64,000 bases of DNA from Nodularia sp. NIES-3585 (GTDB lineage: Bacteria; Cyanobacteriota; Cyanobacteriia; Cyanobacteriales; Nostocaceae): NCBI RefSeq assembly GCF_002218065.1, contig NZ_BDUB01000001.1, positions 2,947,270 through 3,011,269 of the forward strand. Reading direction: 5' to 3'. Below, one piece after another: positions 8,460 through 17,043 of the stretch; positions within the stretch are counted from its first letter, which is position 1; the number at the start of each line of letters is the position of its first letter. The notes beneath the pieces were generated by a model. It was not told where the DNA came from, made no database searches, and was given only the letters and a program-made list of their open reading frames with translations. Position numbers and translations under genes: made by a program.

Positions 8460-10253
8460 ATGAGTTACGAAAAAATGACCATTAAGCAAGTTGTTGAAAA
8501 AATTGGTAATAACGAAATTTATCTACCTGCAATACAAAGAAGATTTGTTTGGAAGCAAGACCAGATAGAAAAATTATTTGACTCCATTCAACAGGGTTAT
8601 CCTATTGGGACATTTCTTTTTTGGTTTTTAAATAAACCTCACATTGATGAATATGTTTTTTATAAATTTCTTCAAAAATACCATGAGAGAGATAAATATC
8701 TTAATGATAAAACCCCCTATCCAGAATTAAAAGATCAAATCATTGGAGTTTTAGATGGACAACAGCGATTGAGTTCAATTTATTTGGCTTTGCAAGGGAC
8801 ATATTCTGTCAGAAAACCATATTCTAAAGGCAATCTAGATAGTCATTTTCCTGAGAAAAGGCTATTTATAAATCTTTTAAGTGAGGTGCATACTGATGAA
8901 GATAATGAGTTGAATTATTCTTTTAATTTTATTACCCAAGATGAAGCAATTGAGCGTAATAAAGACAAACTTTGGTTTAATGTTAGAGAGGTTCTCACAT
9001 GGCCAAAAGACAGTCCTCCAATTGATGAACACTATGATGAACTTCTTGCGAATAACAATTCGGACGTAGACATCATATCTAAGCTAAGAGAAACTTCGAC
9101 TAGAAATAGAGTTAAGAGAACACTCAGAGACCTTCATTCAAGAATTGTCCGGGATGAATTAATAAACTATTTTAAAATAGAAGAACAAGATTTAAACGAT
9201 ATATTAAAAATATTTGTTCGTGTTAATAGTGGTGGAACTGTTTTATCAAAAACTGATCTTTTATTCTCTACAATTGTTGCTAATTGGGAACATGGTCGAG
9301 ATGAAATAGAAAATTTTCTTAGCAGCATTAATAAAAAGGGCGATAGATTTAATTTCAATAATGACTTTGTAATGAGAAGTTGCTTAATGTTAACAGATTG
9401 CTCTGTTCTGTTTCAAGTTGGTAGTTTTAAAAATGATAATGTTATAAAAATCCAAACTGAGTGGGATAAAATCAAAGAAGCTATATCTAAAACAATTGAT
9501 TTGCTTGTTGAGTATGGCTTAAGTGGTTCTACCCTTGCGTCCCAAAATGCAATAATACCAATTGCATATTACATCAAGAAGAATGGAGTCTTAAATTGGC
9601 AAACTAAGCAAGAGCTTAAAAAATTCTTGTTTCATTCTTTACTTAAAAATATTTTTGGTGGTCAAGGAGATACTGTATTAACAAATTTCAGAAATTCATT
9701 AGCACAAAAAGATGAATCAACAAATGAATATATCCTGAAAAATAATGAATTTTCATTCGTAGAAATTTCATCAACAAAGCTTCCATCAAATAGAACATTA
9801 AAAGTGACTGATGAAGATATAGAGGAATTTCTGGATTATAAAAAAGGTAATTATGCGTTTCTCGTTTTATCTTTTTTATATCCAAATCTTAGATTTTCGA
9901 CCGTAAAGTTTCATCAAGATCACATACACCCAGCATCGCAATTTACGGATGCTAAACTAAAAGCAAATAAAATTGAAGTCCCTCAACATAAAATATTTCA
10001 GGAACTTAAAGATAAATTACCAAACCTGCAACTTATGGAAGGTTTAGAAAATCAGAGAAAAAACGCTACCCCTTTTAAAGATTGGCTTTCAGGTCAAGAT
10101 GAAAATGGCAACCCGATAGTACCAGATAAAAATAAGTTTTTATCTGATAACTATATAGACATAAATCAAAGCTTTGAATTTACAGATTTTGAAGATTTTT
10201 TCATAAATAGAAGAAATAAATTAAAATCTGCATTACAAAATCTCTTGAAATAG
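8460..10253 (+). CDS. DUF262/DUF1524 (GmrSD-like) HNH nuclease-family protein
   Basis: A 597-residue protein. The N-terminal DUF262 domain shows LPAIQRRFVW (residues 22-31), QGYPIGTFLFW and the signature DGQQR near residue 99, followed by FVRVNSGGTVLSKTDLL. The C-terminal region has an HNH-type block DHIHPASQF near residue 485 and NLQLMEGLENQRKN near residue 521, as in DUF1524. This is the single-chain layout of GmrSD-type modification-dependent restriction proteins; related DUF262 proteins restrict phages with modified DNA. The gene is visibly more A/T rich than its neighbours and sits in an accessory patch with decayed ORFs, a toxin-antitoxin pair and a methyltransferase, suggesting lateral gain. 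The substrate is unknown. Confidence 0.88.
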   Translation: MSYEKMTIKQVVEKIGNNEIYLPAIQRRFVWKQDQIEKLFDSIQQGYPIGTFLFWFLNKPHIDEYVFYKFLQKYHERDKYLNDKTPYPELKDQIIGVLDGQQRLSSIYLALQGTYSVRKPYSKGNLDSHFPEKRLFINLLSEVHTDEDNELNYSFNFITQDEAIERNKDKLWFNVREVLTWPKDSPPIDEHYDELLANNNSDVDIISKLRETSTRNRVKRTLRDLHSRIVRDELINYFKIEEQDLNDILKIFVRVNSGGTVLSKTDLLFSTIVANWEHGRDEIENFLSSINKKGDRFNFNNDFVMRSCLMLTDCSVLFQVGSFKNDNVIKIQTEWDKIKEAISKTIDLLVEYGLSGSTLASQNAIIPIAYYIKKNGVLNWQTKQELKKFLFHSLLKNIFGGQGDTVLTNFRNSLAQKDESTNEYILKNNEFSFVEISSTKLPSNRTLKVTDEDIEEFLDYKKGNYAFLVLSFLYPNLRFSTVKFHQDHIHPASQFTDAKLKANKIEVPQHKIFQELKDKLPNLQLMEGLENQRKNATPFKDWLSGQDENGNPIVPDKNKFLSDNYIDINQSFEFTDFEDFFINRRNKLKSALQNLLK

Positions 10254-10322
10254 CAATGAAAAAATTTTATAGTGCGATCGCCTGTGCTAAAGGGTGCGAT
10301 CGCTTTGAGATAAAATAATTAT

Positions 10323-10668
10323 TTACCGACGATTGCTGATTTCCACAATCATTTCTGCTTGGCGCAATTGTTTAAGCGCAGCAGGTAATGTCAAATTCAG
10401 GAGTTGATGCAAATTACGATTAGTAACATTTCCACAAGTCAGCCAAAGAATTTGAGGGGGTATCCCTAGCCGACAAACCAAATCCACAAAATCAATCACT
10501 GTCTTTAGTCATAATGATGACATTGGCGATTCTTGCAGCTTCAAAAATTTCGATATCTTTAGCGTCGCGGAGTCCAATATCTCTTAATGAAAAGGCTTCT
10601 ATAGCAAAAGTATTTGTTATCCAACTTGCCAATGTTGGCGGTAACTGAGCATCAATCCAAATCTTCAT
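10323..10668 (-). pseudogene. DUF5615 PIN-like toxin gene, frameshifted
   Basis: From ATG 10668 (reverse strand) it reads MKIWIDAQLPPTLASWITN and continues to VIIMTKDSD, a DUF5615 PIN-like ribonuclease toxin with early and central acidic residues. It then stops prematurely. The rest, FVDLVCRLGIPPQILWLTCG to EISNRR, lies in the next frame. The break is a tandem ATCA ATCA (10491-10498); removing one copy restores a 113-residue protein ending at 10323. The ATG overlaps the antitoxin stop (ATGA), the normal arrangement of this operon. It is probably an inactivated toxin, unless the shift is a sequencing error. Confidence 0.8.
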
Positions 10669-10889
10669 GCTGTCAACCGGACAAAATCAGTGCGACGTGC
10701 AGCAAACAAAAGACAAGCTTGAATATCTTCTGGTTCTAAATCAGGAAAGTCATCTAGAATTTCGCTAACGCTGACATTTTCCGCTAACATCTCTAAAATG
10801 TCACTGACTCTAATTCTCATACCTCGAATGCAAGGACGACCCCCACATTGACCCGGAATTTGCGTGATACGAGTCAATAATTCACTCAT
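10665..10889 (-). CDS. DUF433 antitoxin
   Basis: A 74-residue DUF433 protein with the family core GQCGGRPCIRGMRIRVSDIL and the downstream FPDLEPEDIQACLLFAA, a VapB-like DNA-binding fold. DUF433 proteins pair with DUF5615 PIN-like toxins. Here the stop overlaps the toxin start by 4 bp. The antitoxin frame is intact while the toxin is broken, so it may persist as an autoregulator or a protective remnant. Confidence 0.88.
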   Translation of the reverse strand: MSELLTRITQIPGQCGGRPCIRGMRIRVSDILEMLAENVSVSEILDDFPDLEPEDIQACLLFAARRTDFVRLTA

Positions 10890-11112
10890 TGAATTAATCG
10901 TTTATTTGGCTATAAAATTATATTTTACCATAATTACGACATTATAAATTGGCTATACGCTTTTTTCGACATTTTCAATATTTACTAAGAGCGATCGCCT
11001 ATCATGAAACTAGCAAGCTGACAAAGTGCTTGTCCTTGGCGTTCTTTGCGTCTTGGCGGTTCGTTTTCTCATTCTTCTGTAAGCCAAAATCCCATAAATC
11101 AATAAAAAAAAA

Positions 11113-11994
11113 TTGCAACCTTTAACACAGGGATATCAACTGCAATACACACATCCTCACGGAAAACTTTATCAAGGTAATTCCATAGATTGGCTGACAT
11201 CACTTGAATCTGAAAGCGTTGATTTAGTCTTTGCTGACCCACCTTATAACATTAAAAAAGCTGAGTGGGACAACTTTGAGAACCAAGAGAAATATATCGA
11301 GTGGTCTATCCAATGGATTAGCCAAGCTTCACGTATTCTTAAGCCCACTGGCTCACTTTATATTTGTGGTTTTTCCGAAATATTAGCTGATTTAAAACAT
11401 CCAGCATCAAAATATTTTAAAAGTTGCCGTTGGTTAATCTGGCATTATAAAAACAAAGCTAACTTAGGTAATGATTGGGGACGTTCCCATGAAAGTATCA
11501 TTCATTTTCGTAAATCTGATTCCGTTAAACTCAACATTGACGATGTGCGAATTCCTTATGGCGCACACACATTAAAATATCCCTCTCACCCGCAAGCCGA
11601 AACCAGCGCCTACGGAAAAGGAACAAAAAAGAAACATCATAACTGGACACCTAACCCAAAAGGTGCAAAGCCTAAAGATGTTATAGAAATTCCTACTACT
11701 TGTAATGGAATGGATGAGAAAACACCCCACCCAACTCAAAAACCAGAAGAATTAATCAGAAAATTTGTATTAGCATCTTCTCAAGAAGGAGATTTGATTA
11801 TTGATCCATTTTCAGGTTCAGGAACAACTGTTGTAGTTGCAGAACAACTTAATCGTTACTGGATGGGATGTGATCTAAATCTTGAGTATAACTATTGGGC
11901 TACTAAACGAATAGAAAATGTCCGTCGCCTGACCAAAGAAGAATGGCTAGCCTTTGATCGTAAAAATGCCGAAAGAAGAGTATCTATCAGATGA
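11113..11994 (+). CDS. Site-specific DNA methyltransferase, beta-class (N6-A or N4-C)
   Basis: About 293 residues. The catalytic motif DPPYN occurs early (residues 42-46) and the SAM-binding DPFSGSGTT late (about residue 231), which is the motif order of beta-class amino-methyltransferases. The target site cannot be read from sequence. No in-frame ATG exists near the N-terminus and an in-frame stop lies at 11095, so translation probably starts at TTG 11113 or a close non-standard codon. No cognate restriction gene is adjacent, so it is an orphan enzyme or a partner of something elsewhere. Lysine-rich and A/T-rich, it shares the character of the accessory patch. Confidence 0.85.
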   Translation: MQPLTQGYQLQYTHPHGKLYQGNSIDWLTSLESESVDLVFADPPYNIKKAEWDNFENQEKYIEWSIQWISQASRILKPTGSLYICGFSEILADLKHPASKYFKSCRWLIWHYKNKANLGNDWGRSHESIIHFRKSDSVKLNIDDVRIPYGAHTLKYPSHPQAETSAYGKGTKKKHHNWTPNPKGAKPKDVIEIPTTCNGMDEKTPHPTQKPEELIRKFVLASSQEGDLIIDPFSGSGTTVVVAEQLNRYWMGCDLNLEYNYWATKRIENVRRLTKEEWLAFDRKNAERRVSIR

Positions 11995-12043
11995 AGAGAG
12001 AAGGTATGCTAAATTATTATGCACTAAAAAAAGAGAGAGCGCA

Positions 12044-12886
12044 TTACAAAATCTCTCGCAAATCTTCAACTGTATTAGCAGTTTTAATTGCCTGTTGAAA
12101 TGATTTCAATCGCTCCAAATCATTCACTTGAGAGATTATCGGCATCAATTCTAAACCTTCGTTGCCAAACTTCATTTCTAGTAACATCTCAATACCTTGC
12201 AATGCCAACTCAGTACCTTCTTGTCGTCCGCGTTCTAAGATTTCTTTATACCAAGGCGATTCGCGTAATACAGCCATATCCCACCTCATGATTTCCTGAA
12301 CTAAGGCGCTATCTAATACAAAAGTAGCAAAAAATGCTAACACCGTCTCAAGTTGATTTAATTTTTCATCAGCCCGGAGTATTTGTAGAGCTTCTCGAAT
12401 TGTAGACTCATTTTCACCACCTTTGAGAATTGGCACAAATGGAAGCAAAGATGGTAGGGGTTGTTCAAAAGCAATACTTACATCAACTTCCCACAAATTA
12501 ATCACGCGATAATCTTGAATTGCCCGCAAACCAGCAATATTTGATTCATAAGTTGTAGATATTTCTGCATTCGTAGTTTTGAGAATGTTGATTAACACAG
12601 GATACGTCAGCAACTTATATTTTTCTTCTGCAAGTGCTGCATAAGCACGCATTCTCCGAGGCATATCCAATGTGGGACGCAGTTGTAATTCATTGAGAAC
12701 AAGAAAATTGCCGTACTGGGGACTTTTAGCACGAATTAAAACATCACTTTCTCGACTTATCCACTGAAATTCTGAGTTGAGTATTTCCTGTGCTGTAATA
12801 TCGGGAATTTGCGTTACCCATTTTACCCAGTTATCAGGTGCGAGGCTAATCAAACGTTTTGTGCTGACATCTGCGGATTTTGTCAT
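12044..12886 (-). CDS. Rpn/DUF4351-type PD-(D/E)XK nuclease-family protein
   Basis: A 280-residue protein of a family heavily expanded in filamentous cyanobacteria. The N-terminal half resembles a PD-(D/E)XK fold: SDVLIRA about residue 48, then NELQLRPTLDMPRRMRAY as the E-x-Q strand. The C-terminal ALQGIEMLLEMKFGNEGLEL to NTVEDLREIL is a DUF4351-like helical tail. Relatives are called Rpn recombination-promoting nuclease/putative transposase. The start is ATG 12886. Its cellular role is unproven. It is convergent with the methyltransferase gene, with about 50 bp between their stops. Confidence 0.75.
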   Translation of the reverse strand: MTKSADVSTKRLISLAPDNWVKWVTQIPDITAQEILNSEFQWISRESDVLIRAKSPQYGNFLVLNELQLRPTLDMPRRMRAYAALAEEKYKLLTYPVLINILKTTNAEISTTYESNIAGLRAIQDYRVINLWEVDVSIAFEQPLPSLLPFVPILKGGENESTIREALQILRADEKLNQLETVLAFFATFVLDSALVQEIMRWDMAVLRESPWYKEILERGRQEGTELALQGIEMLLEMKFGNEGLELMPIISQVNDLERLKSFQQAIKTANTVEDLREIL

Positions 12887-12927
12887 GGTGTTGTAAGTAA
12901 GTCGGCGTAAATAATTAAAGGGTTGTA

Positions 12928-12982
12928 GTCAGGACTTTAGTCCTGAATTAAGGGCTTAAGCCCTTACTAAGAGCTAAATCAC
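12928..12982. repeat. Two small hairpins between accessory patch and pyrE
   Basis: CAGGACTTTAGTCCTG followed by the palindrome AAGGGCTTAAGCCCTT. These are dispersed cyanobacterial hairpin repeats; a related phrase, aagggctgtagccct, occurs near 19811. Confidence 0.6.
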
Positions 12983-13071
12983 CAGAATTTTACTTAGATG
13001 CTTCTACAAGTATTAGATAAAAATATTCAAAATTGTGTTGGGAGAGTCGCAGCGCGACTCTAATTCCCTGA

Positions 13072-13689
13072 CTAATTAGCTAATTCTTGATACCGTTTTT
13101 GAAGGTCAGCAATTGTGAATACCGTCTGAAAGTTCAACCCCACGGACTGATAAAACTCTGCGCCACCTTGTAGTCGGTCTACAAGTGTAATTACGGTATC
13201 AACCGTATAACCAGCTTCCCGAAGTCGCTCAACGGCTTTCATGGCTGATTTCCCCGTAGTGACCACATCTTCCAAAACGATGACTTTTGCACCTTCTGGC
13301 AAATTTGGCCCTTCAATATAAGCCCTTGTTCCATGACCTTTGGCTTCTTTGCGAATAATCAGGGCTGGTATGGGGCGATTTTCATAAGCAGAAACCACAC
13401 TCACGGCTGAGACAATAGGATCAGCACCCAATGTTAACCCGGCTACAGCTTGTGTATCTGTGGGTAACAGGGATAAAAGAATACGACCAATGGCTAAAGC
13501 GCCTTGGGGATGAAGTGTTACCTGCTTACCATTAATGTAGTAAGAACTGCTTTGTCCTGAAGATAGGACAAAATCACCCTCTTGATAAGCGAGTTGGCAA
13601 AATAAATTTAGTAGTTTGTCGTGCAGGGTTGTCAGGTCACTAGTAGCTGCACTATCTGATTGGGTAAAGGTTTCAGTAGTATACGTCAT
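13072..13689 (-). CDS. pyrE: Orotate phosphoribosyltransferase
   Basis: A 205-residue type I phosphoribosyltransferase that makes orotidine 5'-phosphate from orotate and PRPP in pyrimidine synthesis. The PRPP-binding loop VIVLEDVVTTGKSAM is at residues 136-150. Other blocks are FVLSSGQSSSYYINGK and GLTLGADPI. The first 20 residues are an unstructured Thr/Ser-rich leader. The length is normal and the gene stands alone. Confidence 0.95.
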   Translation of the reverse strand: MTYTTETFTQSDSAATSDLTTLHDKLLNLFCQLAYQEGDFVLSSGQSSSYYINGKQVTLHPQGALAIGRILLSLLPTDTQAVAGLTLGADPIVSAVSVVSAYENRPIPALIIRKEAKGHGTRAYIEGPNLPEGAKVIVLEDVVTTGKSAMKAVERLREAGYTVDTVITLVDRLQGGAEFYQSVGLNFQTVFTIADLQKRYQELAN

Positions 13690-13789
13690 TACAAAACAGG
13701 CAAAATTATGTTACACCAAAGGTTGAACTAATCAGAGTTCTGAAGTTAAGCATAAGTTACGATTGCCCAAAAGTTGAGGAGTAAAGAAT

Positions 13790-14224
13790 ATGGGTATAAA
13801 TGTTAAAACCTTTGGTGGATTATTAGCGTTGCTAGTTTCTGGTGTGGCTTTTCCTTCTGTTGTAGTTGCTCAAACAGAAACACCCAATTATGAAAGCACA
13901 AATGATACATTTGAGCGCGCTTTTTTTCAAAACGATCGCAACTTCTACGAGAATAACAGCCCTGAGCGTCAGCTAGACTCATTTGTGGGCTTTGGTTCTC
14001 CTTCGCGTAATTCTTTCCCAGAAAATGAAATCGCCCGTGATGCTGAGTTGGTTAATATTCTATATCGTGATGTTTTCCAACAGCAGGTAGGCAATGATCC
14101 CTATATTCGCACACCAGATTTACCAAATCCTTATGACACATCAATGCTCATGTCTCCTCGCTTTAATGCTAACAAGCTCAGAGTTGGGACTGAGTTTCGA
14201 TTTGAAAATATAACAAAACGCTGA
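13790..14224 (+). CDS. Secreted or periplasmic hypothetical protein
   Basis: A 144-residue protein with a signal peptide (hydrophobic core about residues 9-27, cleavage likely after VVVAQ). The mature part is rich in Asn, Phe and acidic residues and has no cysteine or recognisable domain. It has its own leader with a GAGG-like site about 12 bp before the ATG. Function unknown. Confidence 0.75.
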   Translation: MGINVKTFGGLLALLVSGVAFPSVVVAQTETPNYESTNDTFERAFFQNDRNFYENNSPERQLDSFVGFGSPSRNSFPENEIARDAELVNILYRDVFQQQVGNDPYIRTPDLPNPYDTSMLMSPRFNANKLRVGTEFRFENITKR

Positions 14225-14283
14225 AATTGCTAAGTTTCATATGGGGGCTGGGAAACTAACTGTTCAGCACTTAGCAAATTTCT

Positions 14284-14310
14284 CTAGAGACGCGATTAAT
14301 CACGTCTCTA
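14284..14310. repeat. Inverted repeat AGAGACG...CGTCTCT
   Basis: AGAGACG and CGTCTCT flank a GATTAATC core. It may serve as a bidirectional terminator between the secreted protein gene and the tRNA. Confidence 0.55.
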
Positions 14311-14326
14311 CTCAGCGCTTAAAAAA

Positions 14327-14399
14327 TCCAGGGTGCAGGAGTTGAACCTGCCTTGGGCAAATTATGAGTTTGCTGCCTCAACCGCTCGGCCAACCCTGG
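14327..14399 (-). tRNA. tRNA with CAU anticodon (tRNA-Ile2 likely, or elongator tRNA-Met)
   Basis: A 73-nt class I cloverleaf on the reverse strand. The acceptor is CCAGGGT/ACCCTGG with discriminator A. The anticodon stem is GCAAA/TTTGC with loop CTCATAA. The T stem is GCAGG/CCTGC with loop TTCAACT. CCA is not encoded. The D-arm (GCCGAGCGGTTGAGGC) resembles plastid trnI-CAU rather than Met tRNAs, so it is probably the lysidine-modified isoleucine tRNA that reads AUA. Elongator methionine remains possible; initiator features are absent. Confidence 0.85.
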
Positions 14400-14474
14400 T
14401 CGAATTCCTATTGTAGCCTAATTTTATCTGCTTGTGTAGACTCAACAATAGTATATCCAATATTAATAGTACAT

Positions 14475-14624
14475 ATAGGACTCATATTTGATTTATGAAC
14501 ACACGTAGTGGCGTGTGTTCACGAAGTGTAAAGCACCAAGACCCAGAAGACGGTGCGTTAGGCTAAAGCCATAACACACCCTACATATACTTAGATTTTT
14601 TGAATAATCAAATCGGATTCCTAT
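14475..14624. mobile_element. MITE-like element A, copy 1
   Basis: About 150 bp bounded by imperfect terminal inverted repeats: left ATAGGACTCATATTTGATT, right AATCAAATCGGATTCCTAT. TA dinucleotides lie at the borders. It has no ORF. A second copy in opposite orientation lies at 55350-55503 with the same interior (GCACCAAGACCCAGAAGA, TTAGGCTAAAGCCATAACA). This is a non-autonomous element, possibly of an IS630/Tc1-like family because of the TA borders. Confidence 0.75.
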
Positions 14625-14897
14625 ATTTCCTCGAAAATAGTGAAGGGTGGAATTAATTAAATTTTGTTAAGAATTGAGCTACACTCTATCAATATTTTCA
14701 ATAGCAAAAAATCAACAGACTGATGTATATACGTCATCACCCGCTTAAAATCGCCAATCTATCGGTACAGTGAGGGTAGGAAGTTCCGGGTTACGTTAAA
14801 GTATTTTGAGGTGGGATTTTGTCCAGGTTGCACGCACACACTTTTTATTTAATACCCTTAAAATAGAGCAGGATTTTTCCGCAATAGCTTGTCAGCG

Positions 14898-15599
14898 ATG
14901 AAAATAAATTCCACTGTATTTTTAACTTTAACGTTGTTAATTCTGATGCTGGGTGCAGGTTCTGTGAGTGCGTTTTTGGGTTTTGAGATGGGGAGTTCAG
15001 CGCTCAAAGGTGTGACAACTCCAGATGGTCGCCCTACTAGCAAATTTCCTAAGAGTAAGACCAATAACTCTCAACAGTTAGGGGTTGTACTTTTAAAAGA
15101 AGATGAAATCCTGAAAATTGTGAAGGCTCGAATTGAAGGCAAATCCAAGGCGGCTAAATCAGAAAAGCTAGAGGAAAATGAGGAAGAAACCAGAAGCATT
15201 AGGCAAAAGCCCAAGGAACAACCCTCGGCAGTGGTTCCAGAAAAACTTGAACCAGGATTTCCAGTTAGTGCCGAGAGTGAGGGTGTAACTTTTGCTGTGC
15301 AATCTGTTCGCTATTCTGGCGGTGATTTACTCATGAGAGTGAATATGCAAAATAAAGGTTCTGATTCTGTGCGCTTTTTGTATAGTTTTTTGGATGTTAG
15401 TGACGAAAAAGGACGAACACTAAGTGCTAGCACAGAGGGTTTACCAGCAGAATTACCTCCCGATAGCCCAGCCGTTTCAGGTACGGTGATTATTCCTACG
15501 GCTTTATTGGATGATGTGAATAAGATATCTTTGTCTCTAACAGACTATCCTGCTCAAAAACTGAAGTTAGAGGTGTTAAATGTTCCTGTAGAAAGGTAA
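14898..15599 (+). CDS. Exported or membrane-anchored hypothetical protein
   Basis: A 233-residue protein from ATG 14898 (the TTG at 14889 is less likely). It has an N-terminal hydrophobic segment (about residues 7-25), a charged Lys/Glu-rich linker (about residues 75-120) and a C-terminal beta-rich domain, GVTFAVQSVRYSGGDLLMRV to LKLEVLNVP, that looks like an immunoglobulin-like fold. It is probably anchored at the inner membrane with its domain in the periplasm. The stop falls directly before a heptamer array. Function unknown. Confidence 0.7.
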   Translation: MKINSTVFLTLTLLILMLGAGSVSAFLGFEMGSSALKGVTTPDGRPTSKFPKSKTNNSQQLGVVLLKEDEILKIVKARIEGKSKAAKSEKLEENEEETRSIRQKPKEQPSAVVPEKLEPGFPVSAESEGVTFAVQSVRYSGGDLLMRVNMQNKGSDSVRFLYSFLDVSDEKGRTLSASTEGLPAELPPDSPAVSGTVIIPTALLDDVNKISLSLTDYPAQKLKLEVLNVPVER

Positions 15600-15601
15600 A
15601 T

Positions 15602-15650
15602 GGGGAGTGGGGAGTGGGGAGTGGGGAGTGGGGAGTGGGGAGTGGGGAGT
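15602..15650. repeat. STRR heptamer array, GGGGAGT x7 (perfect)
   Basis: Seven perfect GGGGAGT copies sit between the stop at 15599 and the CNNM-family start at 15670. An in-frame reading from 15607 into the next gene exists but is an artefact of the repeat. Confidence 0.95.
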
Positions 15651-15669
15651 AGGATTCCAAAATGGGGGC

Positions 15670-17043
15670 ATGATTTTTACACGAGCTTTGGCGGTGAGTG
15701 GTTTTTCTAGCTTATTTTGGACGGATGTGGGGCTGAGATTGTTATCAGTGCTATTGCTGATTGCGATCAATGCTTTTTTTGTGACGGCAGAGTTTTCCAT
15801 GGTGACAGTTAGGCGATCGCGTATCCATCAGCTGGTTGAGGCTGGTGATATTCCGGCGATCGCAGTTCAAGGACTACAACGTAGTATTGAGAGATTATTA
15901 TCTACAACTCAGTTAGGCATTACCCTTTCTAGTTTGGCGCTGGGATGGATTGGCGAAAGTTCGATTGTGGTACTGGTGAAGTCATGGTTAAAATCCTGGC
16001 CTTTACCCTTAGAGATGAGTAATGTGATCGCTCATTCCCTATCAATTCCCATCGCCTTCTTTTTAATCGCCTATTTGCAAATTGTTTTAGGTGAATTATG
16101 TCCTAAATCAGTAGCTATGTTGTACTCGGAAGAACTGGCGAGATTTTTGGGGACTTCCATCAAAGCCATCGTCCGGTTTTTTAACCCCTTCATCTGGATT
16201 CTCAACCAATCAACTCGGTTTTTGTTGCGACTTTTTGGCATTGAATATACTGGACAAAGTTGGCGATCGCCTGTAACTTCAGAGGAATTGCAACTGATCA
16301 TCTCCACAGAACGAGAATCTACTGGTTTAGAGCTTTCAGAACGAGAATTGCTGAATAATGTCTTTGAGTTTGGGGATGTCATCGCCCAAGAAGTGATGAC
16401 TCCCCGGACTAGCATTGCAGCCTTGTCAAAAGCTGCCACTTTCCAGAACTTACTTCAGGAAATGATCTCTACTGGTCATTCGCGCTATCCCATCATTGGA
16501 GAGTCTTTAGATGACATTCTGGGCATAGTGTACTTTAAAGATTTGGCACAACCCCTAGCAGTAGGCAAATTGACCCCAGAAGCAAATATCCAACCTTGGA
16601 TGCGTCACGCCCGGTTTGTACCAGAACAAACACCCTTAAGTGAACTATTACCTATGATGCAGCAAGAGAAGCCCGCGATGGTGATAGTAGTCAATGAATT
16701 TGGCGGTACTGTGGGGTTACTGACCATCCAAGATGTAATTGCTGAAATTATTGGTAACGCAGGCGAATCTGACAATATTGACGAATTGTTGGTGGAAATG
16801 TTAGATAACCAGACATTTTTAGTCCAAGCCCAGATTAACCTCGAAGACCTCAACGAAGCTTTAGACCTCAACTTACCTCTCACAAAGGAATACCAGACCC
16901 TGGCGGGTTTTGTGCTGTATCAACTACAAAAAATTCCCGCCAAAGATGAAGTACTCTACTATGAAAATCTGGAATTTACCGTAGTATCAGCCGTTGGTCC
17001 ACGCCTGCATCAAATTCAAGTGCGACGCTTAGAAGCAAAATAA
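15670..17043 (+). CDS. CNNM/CorC (HlyC/CorC) family membrane protein with CBS pair
   Basis: About 457 residues from ATG 15670. The N-terminal DUF21/CNNM transmembrane domain (to about residue 200) contains NAFFVTAEFSMVTVRRSR and GELCPKSVA. It is followed by a CBS pair (VMTPRTSIAAL to VNEFGGTVGLLTIQDVIAEI) and a C-terminal CorC_HlyC domain (LDLNLPLTKEYQTLAGFVLY). Relatives act in magnesium/cobalt efflux or metal homeostasis; the hemolysin name is historical. The CBS pair suggests adenine-nucleotide sensing. Confidence 0.92.
   Translation: MIFTRALAVSGFSSLFWTDVGLRLLSVLLLIAINAFFVTAEFSMVTVRRSRIHQLVEAGDIPAIAVQGLQRSIERLLSTTQLGITLSSLALGWIGESSIVVLVKSWLKSWPLPLEMSNVIAHSLSIPIAFFLIAYLQIVLGELCPKSVAMLYSEELARFLGTSIKAIVRFFNPFIWILNQSTRFLLRLFGIEYTGQSWRSPVTSEELQLIISTERESTGLELSERELLNNVFEFGDVIAQEVMTPRTSIAALSKAATFQNLLQEMISTGHSRYPIIGESLDDILGIVYFKDLAQPLAVGKLTPEANIQPWMRHARFVPEQTPLSELLPMMQQEKPAMVIVVNEFGGTVGLLTIQDVIAEIIGNAGESDNIDELLVEMLDNQTFLVQAQINLEDLNEALDLNLPLTKEYQTLAGFVLYQLQKIPAKDEVLYYENLEFTVVSAVGPRLHQIQVRRLEAK

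Noticed and set aside
15607-15669. N-terminal extension of the CNNM protein
   Set aside because: Encoded by the GGGGAGT array; the ATG at 15670 gives the normal family start.
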